Origin: an uncultured Eggerthella sp.
Lineage (GTDB): Bacteria > Actinomycetota > Coriobacteriia > Coriobacteriales > Eggerthellaceae
Reading direction: 5' to 3'
DNA length: 14,833 bases
Assembly: GCA_900556585.1 (NCBI GenBank)
Contig: USPD01000025.1
Location: 1-14,833 of the forward strand
Notes under the pieces: generated by a model
The model's database searches: none
Seen by the model: the letters and a program-made list of their open reading frames with translations, nothing else
What the model was told of the DNA's origin: nothing
Shown: positions 13,349 through 14,833 of the stretch, piece after piece
Layout: the number at the start of each line of letters is the position of its first letter
How positions within the stretch are numbered: the stretch's first letter is position 1
Program-made: the position numbers and the translations under genes

Positions 13349-14767
13349 ATGAAGGTTACCTATACTGAAGAACAGCGCAAACACGCTATCAAGACATTCA
13401 AAAGATTAAAGTCTTATTCAAAAACAATTAGAGTGATTGGTTACCCATCTCTACACACACTCTACGACTGGGTAGGCAAGCGCTCTCGTAAAAGTCCTAC
13501 GAGCAATCCCCACAGAACCCCTAAGCACTATCCCTGGACGCTGAAACTTGAGGCAGTCAATAGATCTATCCAAGGAGAAGATATTCGCGATATCGCCCAA
13601 GATCTTTCCATCGTCAGTTATCCTAGTATTTATAAATGGATACGCTTATGGAGAGTCAAAGGGGTGAGAGGCCTTATGACTAAACAAGAACGAATTTCTG
13701 AGGGCGTATACAAAACAAAAGCTCAGCTTAAGCAAGCCTTACCTGATGACGTTGATGAGTTAAAAGATCTTGCAGCTAAATTACTAGCTGAAAAGGCAGT
13801 GCTTGAAGAGGAGCTTAAGCTTTCAAAAAAATTACCGGGCGGCATCCCAGAAAAACTGTCAGCCAAACACAAGACACAGATAGCAAACAATCTTAGAAAT
13901 AGACTCCCTTTAGCGCTTTTATTTGAGGTTTTAGATCTTAAGCCTAGCTCGTACTATTACGCTCTATGGGCAAGTAAACAACCTGATAAATATGAAGAAA
14001 TCAGACCGCTAATTCATGAAATATCGCAGATGAGCAGCCAGACATACGGTTCTCCTCGCATATGGATTGCTCTTAGACAAAGAGGTGTTTTCATCTCTGA
14101 AAAAGTAGTACGTAGGCTCATGAAGGAAGAACATATAAAGGTCTACTATGCAACGCGTAGAAAAAAGTTTATAAGCTATATCGGAGAAATTACCCCTGCA
14201 GCAAAAGATTGTGTTCAAAGAAATTTTCACGCCAAAAGACCTAATACGTTATGGCTTACAGACATCAGTGAGTTTGCCGCTCCTGACTCAAAAATCTATC
14301 TAAGCCCTATGATTGATTGCTTTGATGGCAAGGTTGTTTCCTGGCAAACATCAAAACATCCTGACTACCAACTGGTAGAGTCTATGCTTAATAGAGCGCT
14401 TAATACCCTTACCGACCAAGAGAAAAGAAATATAAAAAGTAAAGACAATCCGCATACGTTAACTATTCATACCGACCGTGGAGGACATTATCGAGGAGGA
14501 CGATGGATAGAAACACTTAACGGGAAAGGCATTATCAGGTCCATGTCACGCAAAGGCAACAGTGGTGATAATGCAGCATGCGAGGGATTCTTTGGTCGGA
14601 TGAAAGCGGAAATGTACTACGGAAGAAAATGGAGCAGTTCTAAAGAACTAGAGCAAGCGATCAACGACTATTTAGATTTTTACAACAATCAAAGAATAAA
14701 GGTGTCTCTCGGTGGTATAACCATCAAGAGACACCGTGAAATGTTGGCTAAAATGTACAGAAAATAG
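13349..14767 (+). CDS. IS3-family transposase, OrfA and OrfB in one frame
   Basis: A 472-residue DDE transposase. Residues 1-45 and 63-105 are two helix-turn-helix domains of the OrfA type. Residues 135-161 are a Leu-rich coiled coil for multimerisation. The rve integrase fold follows: D305 (LTDISEF), D376 (HTDRGGH) and E412 (ACEGFFGRMK), with exactly 35 residues between the last two and the conserved Lys seven residues after Glu, i.e. DD(35)E. YNNQRIKVSLGG near the end is the family tail. GGGAGG lies 7 bases before the ATG. IS3 elements normally split this into orfA and orfB joined by -1 frameshifting. Here the frame is continuous, although an A7 run (13825-13831) remains at the junction. 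All catalytic residues are present. Confidence 0.95.
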   Translation: MKVTYTEEQRKHAIKTFKRLKSYSKTIRVIGYPSLHTLYDWVGKRSRKSPTSNPHRTPKHYPWTLKLEAVNRSIQGEDIRDIAQDLSIVSYPSIYKWIRLWRVKGVRGLMTKQERISEGVYKTKAQLKQALPDDVDELKDLAAKLLAEKAVLEEELKLSKKLPGGIPEKLSAKHKTQIANNLRNRLPLALLFEVLDLKPSSYYYALWASKQPDKYEEIRPLIHEISQMSSQTYGSPRIWIALRQRGVFISEKVVRRLMKEEHIKVYYATRRKKFISYIGEITPAAKDCVQRNFHAKRPNTLWLTDISEFAAPDSKIYLSPMIDCFDGKVVSWQTSKHPDYQLVESMLNRALNTLTDQEKRNIKSKDNPHTLTIHTDRGGHYRGGRWIETLNGKGIIRSMSRKGNSGDNAACEGFFGRMKAEMYYGRKWSSSKELEQAINDYLDFYNNQRIKVSLGGITIKRHREMLAKMYRK

Positions 14768-14796
14768 TCCGAGGCCCCTTTTTTCCTATAACCCTA
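14767..14796 (-). repeat. Right terminal inverted repeat of the IS
   Basis: Inverted copy of 13290-13319 with one mismatch. Its inner base is the last base of the transposase stop codon, so there is no non-coding space between gene and end. Confidence 0.9.
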
Positions 14797-14798
14797 TA

Positions 14799-14830
14799 TT
14801 GCTCCTGGGATTATCCAGGAGCAATTTTCT
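14799..14830. terminator. Intrinsic terminator to the right of the IS
   Basis: TTGCTCCTGG (14799-14808) pairs perfectly with CCAGGAGCAA (14815-14824) around a 6-base loop, followed by TTTTCTTA on the + strand. It would end transcription leaving the IS, or, read leftward, a gene beyond the window. It begins 2 bases outside the element, so the IS may have landed against it. Confidence 0.75.
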
Positions 14831-14833
14831 TAT

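Larger units (their letters stand above)
13290..14796 (+). mobile_element. Complete IS3-family insertion sequence (IS150-like)
   Basis: The element is about 1.5 kb and has 30-bp terminal inverted repeats, 13290-13319 and 14767-14796, matching at 29 of 30 positions. They end inwardly in GGCCTCGGAC. One transposase gene fills the interior, its stop codon touching the right repeat. The outer ends read TAGGG rather than the TG usual in IS3 elements, and no 3-4-bp target duplication abuts them, so the exact boundaries may lie a few bases inward. TATTGCT occurs just outside the right end (14797-14803) and again at 13265-13271. The near-perfect repeats and intact gene suggest a recent, potentially active copy. 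Confidence 0.9.

Overview
The window carries a complete [FeFe]-hydrogenase module: a catalytic subunit, an unusual flavoprotein partner and all three H-cluster maturases. It is flanked by a LysR regulator, a class III CoA-transferase and an intact IS3-family insertion sequence. The gene content implies a strict anaerobe. The moderate GC content, the lysine- and proline-rich start of the small membrane protein, and the pairing of a CaiB-like CoA-transferase with a GltD-linked hydrogenase would fit a low-GC member of the Coriobacteriia (Actinomycetota). That placement is an inference; an anaerobic Firmicute is not excluded.

Layout. 1-67: the end of an unidentified + strand gene, followed by a strong terminator (71-112). 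253-287: a hairpin that probably ends the - strand gene for a four-helix membrane protein (395-1033). 1034-1543: a divergent intergenic region with a possible regulator-binding palindrome and lysR promoter. 1544-2452: a LysR regulator whose end meets the end of hydF (2469-3761, -) only 16 bp away. Reading leftward on the - strand from 10512, the hydrogenase block is: a NuoF/GltD-like flavoprotein (10512-8674), hydA (8681-6936, overlapping it by 8 bp), a 399-bp gap with degenerate repeats and a hairpin, hydE (6536-5352), hydG (5351-3897, abutting hydE), a 135-bp gap with a strong hairpin, then hydF. 10513-11855 is a 1.3-kb stretch without a convincing gene but unusually rich in inverted and direct repeats. 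11856-13172 (+) is a CoA-transferase with strongly biased codons and a textbook terminator. 13290-14796 is a complete IS element with 30-bp inverted repeats, followed by another terminator.

How the parts fit. HydE, HydG and HydF build and load the 2Fe subcluster of HydA. The overlapping flavoprotein gene has an NuoF-type [4Fe-4S] segment joined to a GltD/NfnB-like FAD and NAD(P) module. HydA and this protein therefore look like a two-subunit NAD(P)-linked hydrogenase of the glutamate-synthase-linked class (HydDB group A2), a class whose physiology is little characterised. The flavoprotein has no NuoF-type FMN/NADH domain, and no glutamate synthase large subunit is present here. The CoA-transferase resembles the carnitine / 2-hydroxyacid / aryl-lactate enzymes, and could belong to a pathway that consumes reducing power, but its substrate cannot be read from the sequence.

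Most notable for follow-up: the two-gene hydrogenase; the repeat-dense 10.5-11.85 kb stretch, with paired CCAAAT-N6-ATTTGG sites, two AT palindromes and an orphan leftward terminator; the tandem repeats behind hydA; and the IS transposase, in which an A7 slippery run sits at the usual OrfA/OrfB junction although the frame is already fused. I saw no tRNA, rRNA or CRISPR array.
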